A stretch of 64,000 nucleotides of DNA from Planomicrobium stackebrandtii (GCF_030814955.1 NZ_JAUSWB010000010.1:1-64000); one strand, 5' to 3'; shown: positions 28,969-38,388, numbered from the stretch's first letter. Numbers and translations: made by a program. Notes: generated by a model from the sequence alone, not told the origin.

Positions 28969-29048
28969 GACTATATTGAAAAAATTTCGGAATATTATGC
29001 TTACGGGAGGTTTTAAAGAAAGGAAAGTTAAGAAAAGGAGGAGAAACA

Positions 29049-30410
29049 ATGGCACAGATCGAAGAACTATTGGGCACTATCAGCGGTTACGTATGGGGAC
29101 CGCCTTTATTGATTTTATTAGTAGGTACTGGAATTTTCTTAACTGTCCGACTCGGCGTTCTGCAGGTCCGTCTATTGCCTTACGCCTTGAAATTGGTTTT
29201 CACTAAAAATACGGATACAACTTCTAAAGGGGATATCAGTCATTTCCAGGCTCTTTCCACCGCAATGGCGGCGACGGTCGGAACCGGTAATATAGTCGGT
29301 GTCGCAACAGCGGTCATTCTAGGTGGACCGGGTGCTGTTTTCTGGATGTGGTTTTCTGCATTTTTCGGAATGGCCACTAAATATGGTGAAGCTGTGCTTG
29401 CAGTCAAATACCGTGTAGTCGATGCCAGAGGCCAAATGGCTGGCGGACCGATGTACTATCTTGAGCATGGATTGAAACAGAAATGGCTTGCTGTCATGTT
29501 CGCTGTTTTTGGTGCGATTGCCGCCTTTGGAATTGGAAACGGTACTCAATCAAACTCCGTAGCGTCAGTTGTTCGTGATACTTTCAGCGTTCCGACATGG
29601 GTTACCGGAATTATTTTAACTATCTTCACAGCATTGGTATTGCTTGGCGGCATTAAGAGTATCGGCCGCGTCACTTCATACTTTGTTCCTTTCATGGCGC
29701 TTTTCTACATAATCGCTGGAATTATTATTATGATCTTCAATATGGAGCTGATTCCTGGAGCGTTTGCTACAATCTTCAGTGCGGCGTTTACTGGTGAAGC
29801 TGCAGTCGGTGGTGCTATTGGTGCCGCTATCCGCTATGGTGTGGCACGAGGCGTATTCTCCAACGAAGCAGGGCTTGGATCTGCTCCGATTGCTGCCGCT
29901 GCCGCTATCACGGATCTTCCTGGTCGCCAGGCATTGGTCTCCATGACACAGGTGTTTTTCGATACCATCATCATCTGTTCAATTACAGGTGTCACAATCG
30001 TTATGTCAGGTCTTTATACAGACAAATCTTTAGAAGGTGCAGCATTGACAACAGCCGCTTTTGAACAATTCCTCGGCGGCGCAGGCCCAATTGTTGTAGC
30101 CATTGGATTGATTTTCTTTGCCTCCTCTACGATTATCGGTTGGTCTTACTACGGAGAGAAATGTTTCCAGTACTTGTTTAAAAACCCGGCTTTGCTTGTC
30201 GTTTACCGCATCGCTTTCGTATTGATGGTGTTTGTCGGTGCAACCGTTTCTCTAGATGTTGTTTGGACATTCTCTGATGTTATGAACGGTCTGATGGCGT
30301 TCCCGAACTTGATCGGACTCCTTGGTTTGTCCGGTGTCATTGTTTACGAGACAAAGCGCATCATCGCCAAAATCAAAGAAGAAAAAGAAGCCGAACGCGC
30401 TGGCAATTGA
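29049..30410 (+). CDS. AGCS family alanine/glycine:cation symporter
   Basis: 453 residues, about ten membrane helices. The family signature GDISHFQALSTAMAATVGTGNI is near 61-82 and the conserved FSNEAGLGSAPIAAA is near 272. It imports alanine or glycine with Na+ or H+. AGGAGG precedes the ATG by 7 bases. A short gap (58 bases) without a terminator separates it from the DUF1128 gene, so they may be co-transcribed. Confidence 0.93.
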   Translation: MAQIEELLGTISGYVWGPPLLILLVGTGIFLTVRLGVLQVRLLPYALKLVFTKNTDTTSKGDISHFQALSTAMAATVGTGNIVGVATAVILGGPGAVFWMWFSAFFGMATKYGEAVLAVKYRVVDARGQMAGGPMYYLEHGLKQKWLAVMFAVFGAIAAFGIGNGTQSNSVASVVRDTFSVPTWVTGIILTIFTALVLLGGIKSIGRVTSYFVPFMALFYIIAGIIIMIFNMELIPGAFATIFSAAFTGEAAVGGAIGAAIRYGVARGVFSNEAGLGSAPIAAAAAITDLPGRQALVSMTQVFFDTIIICSITGVTIVMSGLYTDKSLEGAALTTAAFEQFLGGAGPIVVAIGLIFFASSTIIGWSYYGEKCFQYLFKNPALLVVYRIAFVLMVFVGATVSLDVVWTFSDVMNGLMAFPNLIGLLGLSGVIVYETKRIIAKIKEEKEAERAGN

Positions 30411-30468
30411 CATTGCATTTGAATAATGAAATGATAAAGCATATCCACCTGAAAGGCAGGAACTTATC

Positions 30469-30690
30469 ATGGACTTATCAAAACCATCTCCAGAAAATGT
30501 CAGCTATATGATTGAAGAAATAAAAGCGAAATTGCGCATGGTTAATGTCGACGCAATGAAAGCTGAACATTTCAACGCATCACAGTACGAAGACTTGCAT
30601 GAACTGTATGAAATGGTCTCAACACGTGACAAGTTCAGTACAAGTGAAATGCAGGCCATCGCAACGGAACTTGGTTCTTTGCGCAAATAA
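30469..30690 (+). CDS. yfkK: YfkK family protein (UPF0435, DUF1128)
   Basis: 73 residues, helical, acidic, no membrane segment. The family block [12 protein letters not shown]-like ([19 protein letters not shown], about 39-57) identifies DUF1128. Function unknown. An AGGCAGGA site precedes the ATG and a strong terminator follows. Confidence 0.88.
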   Translation: MDLSKPSPENVSYMIEEIKAKLRMVNVDAMKAEHFNASQYEDLHELYEMVSTRDKFSTSEMQAIATELGSLRK

Positions 30691-30699
30691 GACAAATTG

Positions 30700-30738
30700 A
30701 AATGCCCTGAAGGAATTTTTCTTCAGGGCATTTTTTTG
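30700..30738 (+). terminator. Terminator of the yfkK gene
   Basis: AAATGCCCTGAAG pairs with CTTCAGGGCATTT around a short loop, followed by a T run. Confidence 0.85.
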
Positions 30739-30765
30739 CTGAGTCGAATATTTTCACTTTGTTTC

Positions 30766-30835
30766 TTAACGGTCGCCTTAGCTTTTATTTGTCCAGCTTC
30801 GGCGTCTAGTCTCTCGAGTCGCTTCGGCATTTCTT
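30766..30835 (-). repeat. Hairpin repeat cluster 2, truncated elements 2c and 2d
   Basis: In minus-strand orientation 30835-30790 is the right end of a type II element (GAAGCGACTCGAG...GAAGCTGGACA). It is followed by about 24 bases resembling the left end of another (AAAAGCTAAGGCGACCG). Confidence 0.6.
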
Positions 30836-30956
30836 TGTCCAGCTTCAGAAGCCAGGTTCTCGGGTCATAAGCCAACCCGTCTGTGCGACTAAAACACGTC
30901 GCTTCGCCGGTCTGTCTTATGCCTGTCAAACCTTAACGGCTTCTTCAGCTTTTCTC
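30836..30956 (-). repeat. Hairpin repeat cluster 2, element 2b (type I)
   Basis: Minus-strand orientation. Begins GAAAAGCTGAAGAAGCC and ends GAAGCTGGACA, with GCATAAG pairing with CTTATG. Its left and right ends match element 2a closely, while the inner stem differs. Confidence 0.75.
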
Positions 30957-31076
30957 TGTCCAGCTTCAGAAGCCAGGTTCTCGGGTCATAAGCAGCACTA
31001 CCTGTGCGGCAAAATACGCCGCTTCGGAAGTGCTGCTTATGTCTGTCGGAGCAAAACGATCGCCTCAGCTTTTCTT
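30957..31076 (-). repeat. Hairpin repeat cluster 2, element 2a (type I), supplies the stop codon of the methyltransferase
   Basis: Minus-strand orientation. The GAAAAGCTGAGG left end contains the TGA that ends the upstream methyltransferase gene (31067-31065). The stem ATAAGCAGCACT/AGTGCTGCTTAT is a different sequence from that in other copies but pairs equally well. Confidence 0.8.
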
Positions 31077-32051
31077 TTCATACTGAACAATATACCAGCC
31101 GCCTTCTTTTATGACGGTTTGGAGGCTGAGCAATTCGAGTCCTGCATGTTTTCCCCACTGGGCTAACTCTTGGCGCGTAGGCAGGCGGTAGAGGTTGTCG
31201 AATGATGAGAAGAAGCTGTTGAATACATTGGCGAATGGTGTGCTATCGCTATCTCCAGCAATCGGCGTCACCACCGAAAGAATTCCCTCTTCTTTTATCC
31301 AGCTGGACAGTTCAGTGAAGAGATCCTGGCGTTTTTCGAGGTCGATATAGTGGATGACGTTGTTCATCATGACCATTCCTTGCAGTTGGACAGGTTTATA
31401 TTTCCATAGATCAGCATTTTCAATGGAAACGTTCTGATTATCTCTTGTCAGGCTTTTCGCAACTTCGGTTACAGCAGGGCTAATCTCAATTCCGGTGAAA
31501 TGCGTATTCGGAAAACGTTCAGCCAACTTCTTGATATAACCGCCTTCTCCACAGCCGATATCCAATACGGTATCAACATCTTTCCCTTTTAGGCGCCTGG
31601 ACATCTTCGGCAATGCCAGCACTTCCAACAAACGGCTCGTTTCAGCAACGGTTGGTGCATGCTTTTCTTCATCGAAATGCAGACGTTCCTGTTTGCGCAT
31701 CATCTCCGGATAACTCAATAATGTCGGAATGTGCAGCTCCATCATTTCCTTCAGCAGCACTCCGGAAGAATTATTGCCTTTCGGTTTCGGCAGTTTCCAA
31801 GCGTTCCATGTTTTGTAGCGATCTCTTCCTGCTTCTTTCAAATGGCCAATCGACACCCCGACATTCACCCATTGGTTCAGCAGATCTTCGTCCAATTGCA
31901 GAGCATCTGCTACATCAAATTTCGTTACCGGGCGTTCGAAGGCTTTAAATAAATCCAATTCGTAGCCCACATATGCGTGCCAGCTGTATAAAAAAGGTTC
32001 ATTTCGTTTCATGTACATTCTTGCTTTAAACATCTTCATGACATCGATCAT
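31065..32051 (-). CDS. Class I SAM-dependent methyltransferase (O-methyltransferase-like)
   Basis: 328 residues. A winged-helix-like N-terminal part (about 20-75; ALQLDEDLLNQWVNVG) precedes a Rossmann methyltransferase domain with motif I VLDIGCGEGGYIKKL near 160 and acidic loop TGIEISP near 185. This two-domain layout resembles small-molecule O-methyltransferases. The ATG at 32051 overlaps the stop of the upstream monooxygenase gene (ATGA), with GGAGGG 6 bases before it. The substrate is unknown; the coupling suggests it methylates the hydroxylated product of its partner. The TGA stop and last residues (EKKS) come from the start of repeat element 2a, so the original C terminus may have been altered. 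Confidence 0.8.
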   Translation of the reverse strand: MIDVMKMFKARMYMKRNEPFLYSWHAYVGYELDLFKAFERPVTKFDVADALQLDEDLLNQWVNVGVSIGHLKEAGRDRYKTWNAWKLPKPKGNNSSGVLLKEMMELHIPTLLSYPEMMRKQERLHFDEEKHAPTVAETSRLLEVLALPKMSRRLKGKDVDTVLDIGCGEGGYIKKLAERFPNTHFTGIEISPAVTEVAKSLTRDNQNVSIENADLWKYKPVQLQGMVMMNNVIHYIDLEKRQDLFTELSSWIKEEGILSVVTPIAGDSDSTPFANVFNSFFSSFDNLYRLPTRQELAQWGKHAGLELLSLQTVIKEGGWYIVQYEKKS

Positions 32052-33364
32052 GTGAGTCCCTCCGCTTTCCATGGATAATCTTCTTCCGGTGTATAATATT
32101 TCATTTCTTTTGTGTCATCCGTCAGATCTTTCATGCGGACAGGCATAATGCCTCCTTGGATAAAACGGTCACGGAAATTCTCCTTCCACATGCCAAGACC
32201 CGAAACGTTCAACATCTGCTTAAAATGGAGAATTGGATCTTCCTCCATGCGCTCAAATGTCCGCTGGCGTATATAGCTCACCGGTTTGAACGGGAACGAG
32301 TAGGCAAGCGCCGCCAAATGGCTTAGTTGAATTACATGGTCTGCACGCTTGTAGCGCACAGTTTCGTACCACTTTAAATTACTGGCATCCATTTTTCCTT
32401 GTTTGAACATATCTGCCGCCAATTCACCCAGAATATCAGCATCCTGAATGGCCATATTCATTCCTTCTCCTGCCATCGGATGGACAGCGTGGCAGGCATC
32501 GCCAATAATTGCCTTGTTGCCGCTTACGTAGGAGTTGGCATGATACATGACGGGAATCATCAATTGGATTTTTTTCCAATCCGTCAATCGCTGGACATAC
32601 CCATCCACCGCAGGTGCCAAATCGGTATACAATTTATGAAAGTGGGTGATCGGCTTTTCTTTCAGCTGCTTGTAATCCCCAGGCGGAATCAAATACACGC
32701 TGCGCACTTGATCGTCAGGCAGCGGAAAAAGTCCTAAAAAGCGATTGTAGGTGGAAATGATTTTCCCATCTGTAAAACTTTCGGAACGCGGAAACGTCAC
32801 TGTCAGAAAATGATGATTATAGGTGGTCTGCTTAACTTCGATTTCCATCGCTTTTCGCGTCACTGAAGACCTGCCTTCGGCACCAAAGAAAAACTGCGCC
32901 TCTACTTCGAATTTCTCTGTCCCTTTTTGAAGCAAGGCTGTTCTTTCTCCGTAGCCTTTGCAGGAAGTACCTTTTAAATAATGAAAGTTCTCATATTCTG
33001 AAGCTGCTTTTAAAATAACGGATTTCAATTCTTCGTGGTGCATCATGTATGCTGCATTATACTTGCCCGGCAGCACACTGTAATCCATGAATGCCTGGTC
33101 TTTCACTTGCAGGGTGCTTGAAAGTTCAAGCATATCCAGTACTTTAATTTCATTTGAACGATCACATATTTGTTCGTACAGTCCGAGGCCATCAAATATC
33201 TGCATACTTTTTGGTTGCAGAAGCTCTCCCTTGTAAGTAGGAGCTTTAACAGCCATTCGTTCGGCGAGAACCACATCGATTCCGCGCTGCACCAATTTCA
33301 ATGCCAGCGTTAATCCACCGATTCCACCCCCGCCGATGAATACGTCAGTTTTCATCTGCTTCAT
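32048..33364 (-). CDS. FAD-dependent monooxygenase (UbiH/PHBH-like)
   Basis: 438 residues. The N-terminal FAD motif GGGGIGGLTLAL is near 9-20 and the second FAD motif GDACHAVHPMAGEGMN near 296, with conserved Asp and Pro typical of the p-hydroxybenzoate hydroxylase fold. It should hydroxylate an aromatic or isoprenoid substrate with NAD(P)H and O2; no substrate can be named. The start is one of two close ATGs (33364 or 33355); AAGGAG lies 10 bases before the first. Coupled to the methyltransferase by a 4-base overlap. The two genes form an isolated operon. Confidence 0.85.
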   Translation of the reverse strand: MKQMKTDVFIGGGGIGGLTLALKLVQRGIDVVLAERMAVKAPTYKGELLQPKSMQIFDGLGLYEQICDRSNEIKVLDMLELSSTLQVKDQAFMDYSVLPGKYNAAYMMHHEELKSVILKAASEYENFHYLKGTSCKGYGERTALLQKGTEKFEVEAQFFFGAEGRSSVTRKAMEIEVKQTTYNHHFLTVTFPRSESFTDGKIISTYNRFLGLFPLPDDQVRSVYLIPPGDYKQLKEKPITHFHKLYTDLAPAVDGYVQRLTDWKKIQLMIPVMYHANSYVSGNKAIIGDACHAVHPMAGEGMNMAIQDADILGELAADMFKQGKMDASNLKWYETVRYKRADHVIQLSHLAALAYSFPFKPVSYIRQRTFERMEEDPILHFKQMLNVSGLGMWKENFRDRFIQGGIMPVRMKDLTDDTKEMKYYTPEEDYPWKAEGLT

Positions 33365-33424
33365 CCCCTTCTCTCTCCTTACCCTACCTCTAGGAGACTG
33401 AAAACCCATTAAACCTCTTCAACA

Positions 33425-33456
33425 AAAAAAGAAGCCCATGGATGGACTTCTTTTCA
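33425..33456 (-). terminator. Terminator of the psuK-psuG operon
   Basis: On the minus strand GAAGTCCAT pairs with ATGGGCTTC (one G-T) and a seven-base T run follows. Confidence 0.75.
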
Positions 33457-33466
33457 CAAATTATTC

Positions 33467-34378
33467 TTAAAGTTGGTTATAGGCTGCAGCGAGCTGAGCT
33501 CCGACTTTCGCATTATGCTTAACCAGTTCGATATTGGCGACCAGGCTTTTCCCTTCAGTCAGCTCTTTGACTTTACCTAAAAGGAATGGCGTCACTTCTT
33601 TTCCTGAAATGCCATTGTCATTCGCTTCAGCCATTGCTTGAGCGATGATGCCATTGATAAACGATTCCTCCAAAGCATGTTCTGCTGGAATCGGATTGGC
33701 GATAACTGCTCCGCCTTTTATTCCCAGATCCCATTTTGCTTTTAGCACTTTGGCGAGCTCGGCTGAGTCGTCGCTGCGGAACGTCAGGTCAAAACCGCTT
33801 GAACGGGTATAGAATGCCGGCATTTCATCTGTTTGGAACCCTATGACGGGTACACCCTTTGTCTCTAAGTATTCCAATGTCAGGCCGATATCCAAAATCG
33901 ACTTCGCTCCTGCACAAACGACTGCGACTCCAGTGTTTGAAAGTTCTTCCAAATCAGCTGAGATATCCATCGTTGTCTCAGCCCCCCTGTGCACTCCGCC
34001 GATTCCGCCAGTAGCGAAAACACGAATGCCTGCAAGCTCTGCGCAAATCATCGTTGCCGCTACTGTTGTTGCTCCGATTTTTTTCGTAGCGATCAATTGG
34101 CCGATGTCTCTTCTCGATACTTTGGAAACGCCTGGGCTGTTGCCGAGCAACTCCAATTCTTCTTCAGACAAACCGATCTTGATCTTGCCGTCCATAATTG
34201 CAATGGTTGCAGGAACTGCTCCATTGTCACGGATGATCTGCTCTACCATGCGGGCCGTTTCAACATTCTGCGGATAAGGCATGCCATGCGAAATGATGGT
34301 TGATTCGAGCGCCACGATTGGTTTTTTTCCCTCTATTGCCTGTTGTACTTCAGTTGAATAAGAAATCATTGATGTCAT
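33467..34378 (-). CDS. psuG: Pseudouridine-5'-phosphate glycosidase PsuG
   Basis: 303 residues, full family length. Conserved blocks [14 protein letters not shown] (about 24-37), [14 protein letters not shown] near 104 and [14 protein letters not shown] near 120 carry the catalytic and Mn2+-binding residues. It splits pseudouridine 5'-phosphate into uracil and ribose 5-phosphate. The start overlaps the psuK stop codon (ATGA). Works with PsuK to degrade pseudouridine from RNA turnover. Confidence 0.95.
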   Translation of the reverse strand: MTSMISYSTEVQQAIEGKKPIVALESTIISHGMPYPQNVETARMVEQIIRDNGAVPATIAIMDGKIKIGLSEEELELLGNSPGVSKVSRRDIGQLIATKKIGATTVAATMICAELAGIRVFATGGIGGVHRGAETTMDISADLEELSNTGVAVVCAGAKSILDIGLTLEYLETKGVPVIGFQTDEMPAFYTRSSGFDLTFRSDDSAELAKVLKAKWDLGIKGGAVIANPIPAEHALEESFINGIIAQAMAEANDNGISGKEVTPFLLGKVKELTEGKSLVANIELVKHNAKVGAQLAAAYNQL

Positions 34379-35469
34379 TGTAATTCCTCCAGTTCTTTTT
34401 GTAGTTGTGCAGCGTTTAATTCAAGACGCACTGTCGCATTGCTTTCCAATGTTTTGGCTGCATTGACCATAGCCGTTTGAATAGTTAACTCAAATTCCTG
34501 GCCATCCATCACGCTGTGAATGATAGCACTGGAAAATGCATCTCCAGCTCCAGTTACATCCGCAACCTGTTCGATTGGCATGGAGTGGTAATGGCGGATG
34601 CCATCAGAATTTCCAGCTACTGCTCCATCTTTTCCGCCTGTGATCACCACAGCTTCTGCTCCCCGTGCCAAGAGCTGCTCAGCAGCCTGATGCCAGCTAT
34701 CCAGTGAATCAATAGACCGCTGCAAATATTTGCTTGCTTCATCTCTGTTCAGGATCAGCCAGCTTATGCCCGCCAAATTATCGCTCAACCGCTCCATTTT
34801 TGGAGCAGATACTGGAATAACTGCCAGTGGAATGTTATTGATCAAAGCCAGTCGCCGAACATACTCCAGCGTTTCCAACGGACTGTTTAAATCGATGACG
34901 AGAAAAGCAGCCGACAATAGGACACTTTCATTTTTAGCCACATATTCCGGGGTCAGGGAATCATAAATTTTCATGTCCGCCATGGCCAGCAGCATTTCGC
35001 CATCCGGTTCCAAAATGGCTGTATATGTCCCTGTCGACAGCCCATCCATGGCTTTTGTCAATTCAGTCGACATAAAAGAGCTCGAAGCCGCCTCAATTAA
35101 ATTCCATTCCGGATCATTACCGACAATTGACAGGAGTTTGACGGACCGGCCAAGCCGTCCCAAATTCTCCGCAACGTTTCTGGCGACTCCCCCGACACTG
35201 CCGGAAACCGATGCGGGATTCGAGGTTCCCATCTGAGCAGGCTGGTCCATCAGGAATTTCCGGTCGACATTGGCGCCGCCGATGCAAATGACCGTTTTTT
35301 CTTCCGGCAATACATAAGCACGTCCCAAAATCTTTCCTTGACGCATCAGATTTGAGATAAAGTTGGCAAGCGATGGCCTGGACATATTCAAGTGTTCCGC
35401 CATTTCCTGTTGGGATAAATAAGGGTTGCGGCGGATCAATTCCAGTACTTCCACTTCTTTCTGATTCAT
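34375..35469 (-). CDS. psuK: Pseudouridine kinase PsuK with N-terminal winged-helix domain
   Basis: 364 residues. Residues 1-60 are a winged helix-turn-helix ([24 protein letters not shown]). The rest is a PfkB/ribokinase-type kinase beginning [11 protein letters not shown] near 68, with the C-terminal signature [12 protein letters not shown] near 313 (anion hole and catalytic Asp). It phosphorylates pseudouridine to supply PsuG. GGAGGTG precedes the ATG at 35469; the 31 upstream codons cover the promoter and are rejected. The fused DNA-binding domain suggests that the kinase may regulate its own operon; operator-like palindromes lie just upstream. Confidence 0.92.
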   Translation of the reverse strand: MNQKEVEVLELIRRNPYLSQQEMAEHLNMSRPSLANFISNLMRQGKILGRAYVLPEEKTVICIGGANVDRKFLMDQPAQMGTSNPASVSGSVGGVARNVAENLGRLGRSVKLLSIVGNDPEWNLIEAASSSFMSTELTKAMDGLSTGTYTAILEPDGEMLLAMADMKIYDSLTPEYVAKNESVLLSAAFLVIDLNSPLETLEYVRRLALINNIPLAVIPVSAPKMERLSDNLAGISWLILNRDEASKYLQRSIDSLDSWHQAAEQLLARGAEAVVITGGKDGAVAGNSDGIRHYHSMPIEQVADVTGAGDAFSSAIIHSVMDGQEFELTIQTAMVNAAKTLESNATVRLELNAAQLQKELEELQ

Positions 35470-35482
35470 TTCAACACCTCCG

Positions 35483-35559
35483 TTCAAACATTTGTTTAAA
35501 TCATAAACTTTTATAACGAAAAAGGCAAGGGAAATATTATTTCGAATATCGTTATAAAA
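35483..35559. promoter_or_regulatory. psuK promoter with palindromic operator-like sites
   Basis: On the minus strand TTGCCT (35528-35523) and TATGAT (35505-35500) are 17 bases apart. Directly downstream is an 18-bp imperfect palindrome (35483-35500, TTCAAACA and TGTTTAAA around TT). A perfect 11-bp inverted repeat TTTTATAACGA/TCGTTATAAAA (35509-35519 with 35549-35559, offset 40 bp) brackets the -35 region. These are plausible targets for the PsuK HTH domain. Confidence 0.55.
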
Positions 35560-35616
35560 CATTGCAGGGGGTGACTGAAAATTGCTACTATAGAAGAGAT
35601 GAGAGGAGAGATTTAT

Positions 35617-36849
35617 TTGACATCTTTTAATGAAAAGTTAACCCGCTATGCTGAACTGGCTGTAAAAGTGGGAGTAAATATTCAACCTGGCCAGCAGCTT
35701 TATATTGCTGCTGCAATTGAGGCTGCACCACTGGTTCGTTTGATTACTAAAAAAGCTTACGAAACAGGAGCTAAACAAGTGTATGTCGACTGGAACGACG
35801 ATGCTATTTCACGTCTGCGCTTTGAAATGGCGCCAGAAGATTCGTTTTCAGACTATCCGGCCTGGAAAGTACAGGAACGAGAGCAATTGGCTGACCAAGG
35901 GGCTGCTTTTATCAGTGTCGTATCTCAAAGCCCGGACCTTTTAGCCGGAATCGACTCGAAACGCATTGCTGCTTTCCAAAAAGCGACTGGGCAGGCATTG
36001 AGCAAATACCGCCAATACGTCCAATCGGATAAAATCAGCTGGACTGTTATTGCAGCTCCTTCCCAAAAATGGGCTGCGAAAGTCTTTCCGGATGTACCGG
36101 CAGAGCAACAAGTCGATACGTTATGGGATGCGATTTTTAAAGCAGTGCGTGCAGATCTCGACCAGCCGATCGAGGCATGGAGTGAGCATGACCAGTTGCT
36201 TCATACAAAGGTCGATTATTTGAACGGCAAGAAATACGCCAAACTTCATTACACATCACCGAAAACTGATTTGGAAGTCGCTCTTCCAGAAGGCCACCTA
36301 TGGTGTGGAGCCGGATCAATCAATGAAAAAGGTGATGCTTTCATGGCGAACATGCCAACTGAGGAAGTTTTCACAGTACCGCATAAAACGGGTGTAAACG
36401 GCTATGTCTCCAGTACGAAGCCATTGAGCTATGGAGGCAACATCATTGACGATTTTAAAGTTACCTTCAAAGACGGTAAAATTGTTGACGTGACAGCTGC
36501 ACAAGGCGAAGACGTCCTGAAACAACTGGTTGCAACCGACGAAGGATCGCATTTCCTTGGCGAAGTGGCATTGGTTCCCCACCAGTCACCGATTTCTGAT
36601 TCGAATATTTTATTCTATAACACCCTGTTCGATGAAAATGCATCAAACCATTTTGCCATCGGAAGCGCTTACGCATTCTGTATTGAAGGCGGAAAGACGA
36701 TGTCTCAGGAAGAGTTGTTGAAAAACGGCTTGAACCAAAGCATCACGCATGTTGATTTCATGGTCGGCTCTTCAGAAATGGACATTGACGGAATCATGGA
36801 AGACGGATCGCGCGAGGCAATTTTCCGCGGCGGCAACTGGGCATTTTAA
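35617..36849 (+). CDS. M29 family aminopeptidase (AmpS/PepS type), copy 1
   Basis: 410 residues. The C-terminal metal-binding residues of the M29 family lie in GEVALVPHQSPISDSNILFYNTLFDENASNHFAIG (about 315-350: Glu, His, Asp). It removes N-terminal residues from peptides using a two-metal site. TTG at 35617 is the start, with GAGGAG 8 bases upstream; this aligns with the start of the paralogue at 48209-49438. The reading from 35599 adds six residues without a binding site. Divergent from psuK. Confidence 0.92.
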   Translation: MTSFNEKLTRYAELAVKVGVNIQPGQQLYIAAAIEAAPLVRLITKKAYETGAKQVYVDWNDDAISRLRFEMAPEDSFSDYPAWKVQEREQLADQGAAFISVVSQSPDLLAGIDSKRIAAFQKATGQALSKYRQYVQSDKISWTVIAAPSQKWAAKVFPDVPAEQQVDTLWDAIFKAVRADLDQPIEAWSEHDQLLHTKVDYLNGKKYAKLHYTSPKTDLEVALPEGHLWCGAGSINEKGDAFMANMPTEEVFTVPHKTGVNGYVSSTKPLSYGGNIIDDFKVTFKDGKIVDVTAAQGEDVLKQLVATDEGSHFLGEVALVPHQSPISDSNILFYNTLFDENASNHFAIGSAYAFCIEGGKTMSQEELLKNGLNQSITHVDFMVGSSEMDIDGIMEDGSREAIFRGGNWAF

Positions 36850-36934
36850 GTATCGATAATTCGACACTTATTTTTTCCGCTAAAATCATGTATACTTAAC
36901 ATTGATAATTACAGATTAGAGAGGAGTTATCATT

Positions 36935-37075
36935 ATGTTTTATGGCATTACTGTCACACTCGGCTTTATGGTCGTAATTTTCCTGTTTTTCTTTACGCTT
37001 CTACACTTTCTTGGGAAAGAGCTGCATCCGCACGACGCAGAGCATGTAGACCCTATTCCTGAAAAAAAATACTAA
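36935..37075 (+). CDS. 46-residue single-span membrane protein
   Basis: An ATG at 36935 preceded by GAGGAG opens a 46-codon frame ending TAA at 37075. The product has one hydrophobic segment (VTLGFMVVIFLFFFTLL, about 7-23) and a short polar tail rich in His, Asp and Glu ending PEKKY. A dedicated terminator follows, which supports a real gene. Family not recognised; the tail ELHPHDAEHVD might bind metal, but that is speculation. Confidence 0.65.
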   Translation: MFYGITVTLGFMVVIFLFFFTLLHFLGKELHPHDAEHVDPIPEKKY

Positions 37076-37081
37076 GCGACT

Positions 37082-37113
37082 AAAACCGGCTTCTTCATTG
37101 AAGCCGGTTTTTA
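37082..37113 (+). terminator. Terminator of the small membrane protein gene
   Basis: AAAACCGGCTTC pairs with GAAGCCGGTTTT around a 5-base loop with a T tail. Confidence 0.8.
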
Positions 37114-37257
37114 TGTTCCCTGCTCCAGAAGCCATACAAAAAATAAATGTTTTATCCATTTCTATGCGCTTTAGGTCCCTTCGGCTCTTTCACTTACCCT
37201 TTGGCAATGGTAAAATCCGTACTAGTTAGCGTCTTTATTCATAGGAGGAATTTATAT

Positions 37258-38265
37258 ATGTTTTCTGCAATAGATATCGGTATCGATTTAGGAACTGCAA
37301 ATATATTAGTTTATACAAAAGCAAAAGGCATCATCATAAACGAGCCTTCTGTCGTAGCATTGGATGCGAAAACACGGGCAGTGCTGGCAGTTGGAGATGA
37401 AGCAAAAGCTATGCTCGGCAAAGCTCCCGATTCCATCCTGGTTATCCGCCCCTTAAAAGACGGAGTCATTGCAGACTTCGATGTCACCAGAGACCTTTTG
37501 AAAATCATCATGCAAAGAGCAGCAAAACAGCTCGGCAGTGCTTACCGAAAACCCAATGTTATGGTTTGTACACCTTCTGGGGCTACGACAGTAGAACGCC
37601 GCGCTATCCACGATGCGGTAAAGCAAAGCGGTGCTAAAACTGTTCACTTGATCGAAGAAACCGTAGCGGCCGCTATTGGAGCAGATCTGCCCATAAGCGA
37701 ACCGGTCGCAAGCGTCATTGTGGATATAGGGGGCGGCACTACAGAAGTCGGCATCATCTCATTTGGCGGAGTGGTTTCTTCAAACACTGTCAAAGTGGCC
37801 GGCGACCGCATGGATGAAGACATTATCCAATATGTCCGCAAGCATTATAATATCCTGATCGGCGAACGCACTGCCGAAAATATCAAAAAGGAAATCGGCT
37901 ATGCGCCAGTTCCCCATGAAGTGGAGCATATGGAAATCCGAGGTCGTGATATCATGAGCGGCTTGCCGAAAACCATCACATTAAGTTCTCTTGAGACCCA
38001 GGAAGCGCTAAAGGAATCATTGTCCGCAATTTTAGAATGCATCCGAGCTACCTTGGAAAATTGCCCGGCTGAACTGTCCGGTGACATGGTTGACCAGGGA
38101 GTCGTCATTTCGGGAGGCGGCGCCTTGCTGAAAGGCATGCAGGAATGGCTGTCGAAAGAAATTTCAGTCCCAGTCCATATTGCCCCGCAGCCTCTCGAAT
38201 CGGTTGCGATCGGAACAGGCCTGTCACTAGGCATGATTAAGCAATTAGAGAAAATGTCCCGGTAA
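37258..38265 (+). CDS. mreBH: Rod-shape-determining protein MreBH
   Basis: 335 residues of actin-like MreB fold: phosphate-1 motif [12 protein letters not shown] near 7-18, phosphate-2 [11 protein letters not shown] near 160, adenosine motif GGGALLKG near 280. It polymerises under the membrane and guides wall synthesis. A stand-alone location away from mreCD and atp/spo genes, and the sequence pattern, fit MreBH better than MreB or Mbl. AGGAGG precedes the ATG at 37258 by 9 bases; a 37-codon upstream extension is rejected. The TAA at 38263-38265 is followed at once by repeat cluster 3. Confidence 0.93.
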   Translation: MFSAIDIGIDLGTANILVYTKAKGIIINEPSVVALDAKTRAVLAVGDEAKAMLGKAPDSILVIRPLKDGVIADFDVTRDLLKIIMQRAAKQLGSAYRKPNVMVCTPSGATTVERRAIHDAVKQSGAKTVHLIEETVAAAIGADLPISEPVASVIVDIGGGTTEVGIISFGGVVSSNTVKVAGDRMDEDIIQYVRKHYNILIGERTAENIKKEIGYAPVPHEVEHMEIRGRDIMSGLPKTITLSSLETQEALKESLSAILECIRATLENCPAELSGDMVDQGVVISGGGALLKGMQEWLSKEISVPVHIAPQPLESVAIGTGLSLGMIKQLEKMSR

Positions 38266-38388
38266 CAAAGAAATGCGGAAGCAGCCGTTTAGCCCCGACA
38301 AGCGCTGGAAGCCTTACCGGTAATGGCGGTCTTCGCCATTGCTGGTAAGGCTGAAGCGACTCGAGGGGCTGACTGCTGGAGCTGGACA
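38266..38388 (+). repeat. Hairpin repeat cluster 3, element 3a (type II)
   Basis: Starts one base after the mreBH stop codon. AGCCCC/GGGGCT, AAGCCTTACC/GGTAAGGCT and AATGGCG/CGCCATT pair. The next type II copy begins exactly 246 bases later. Confidence 0.85.
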
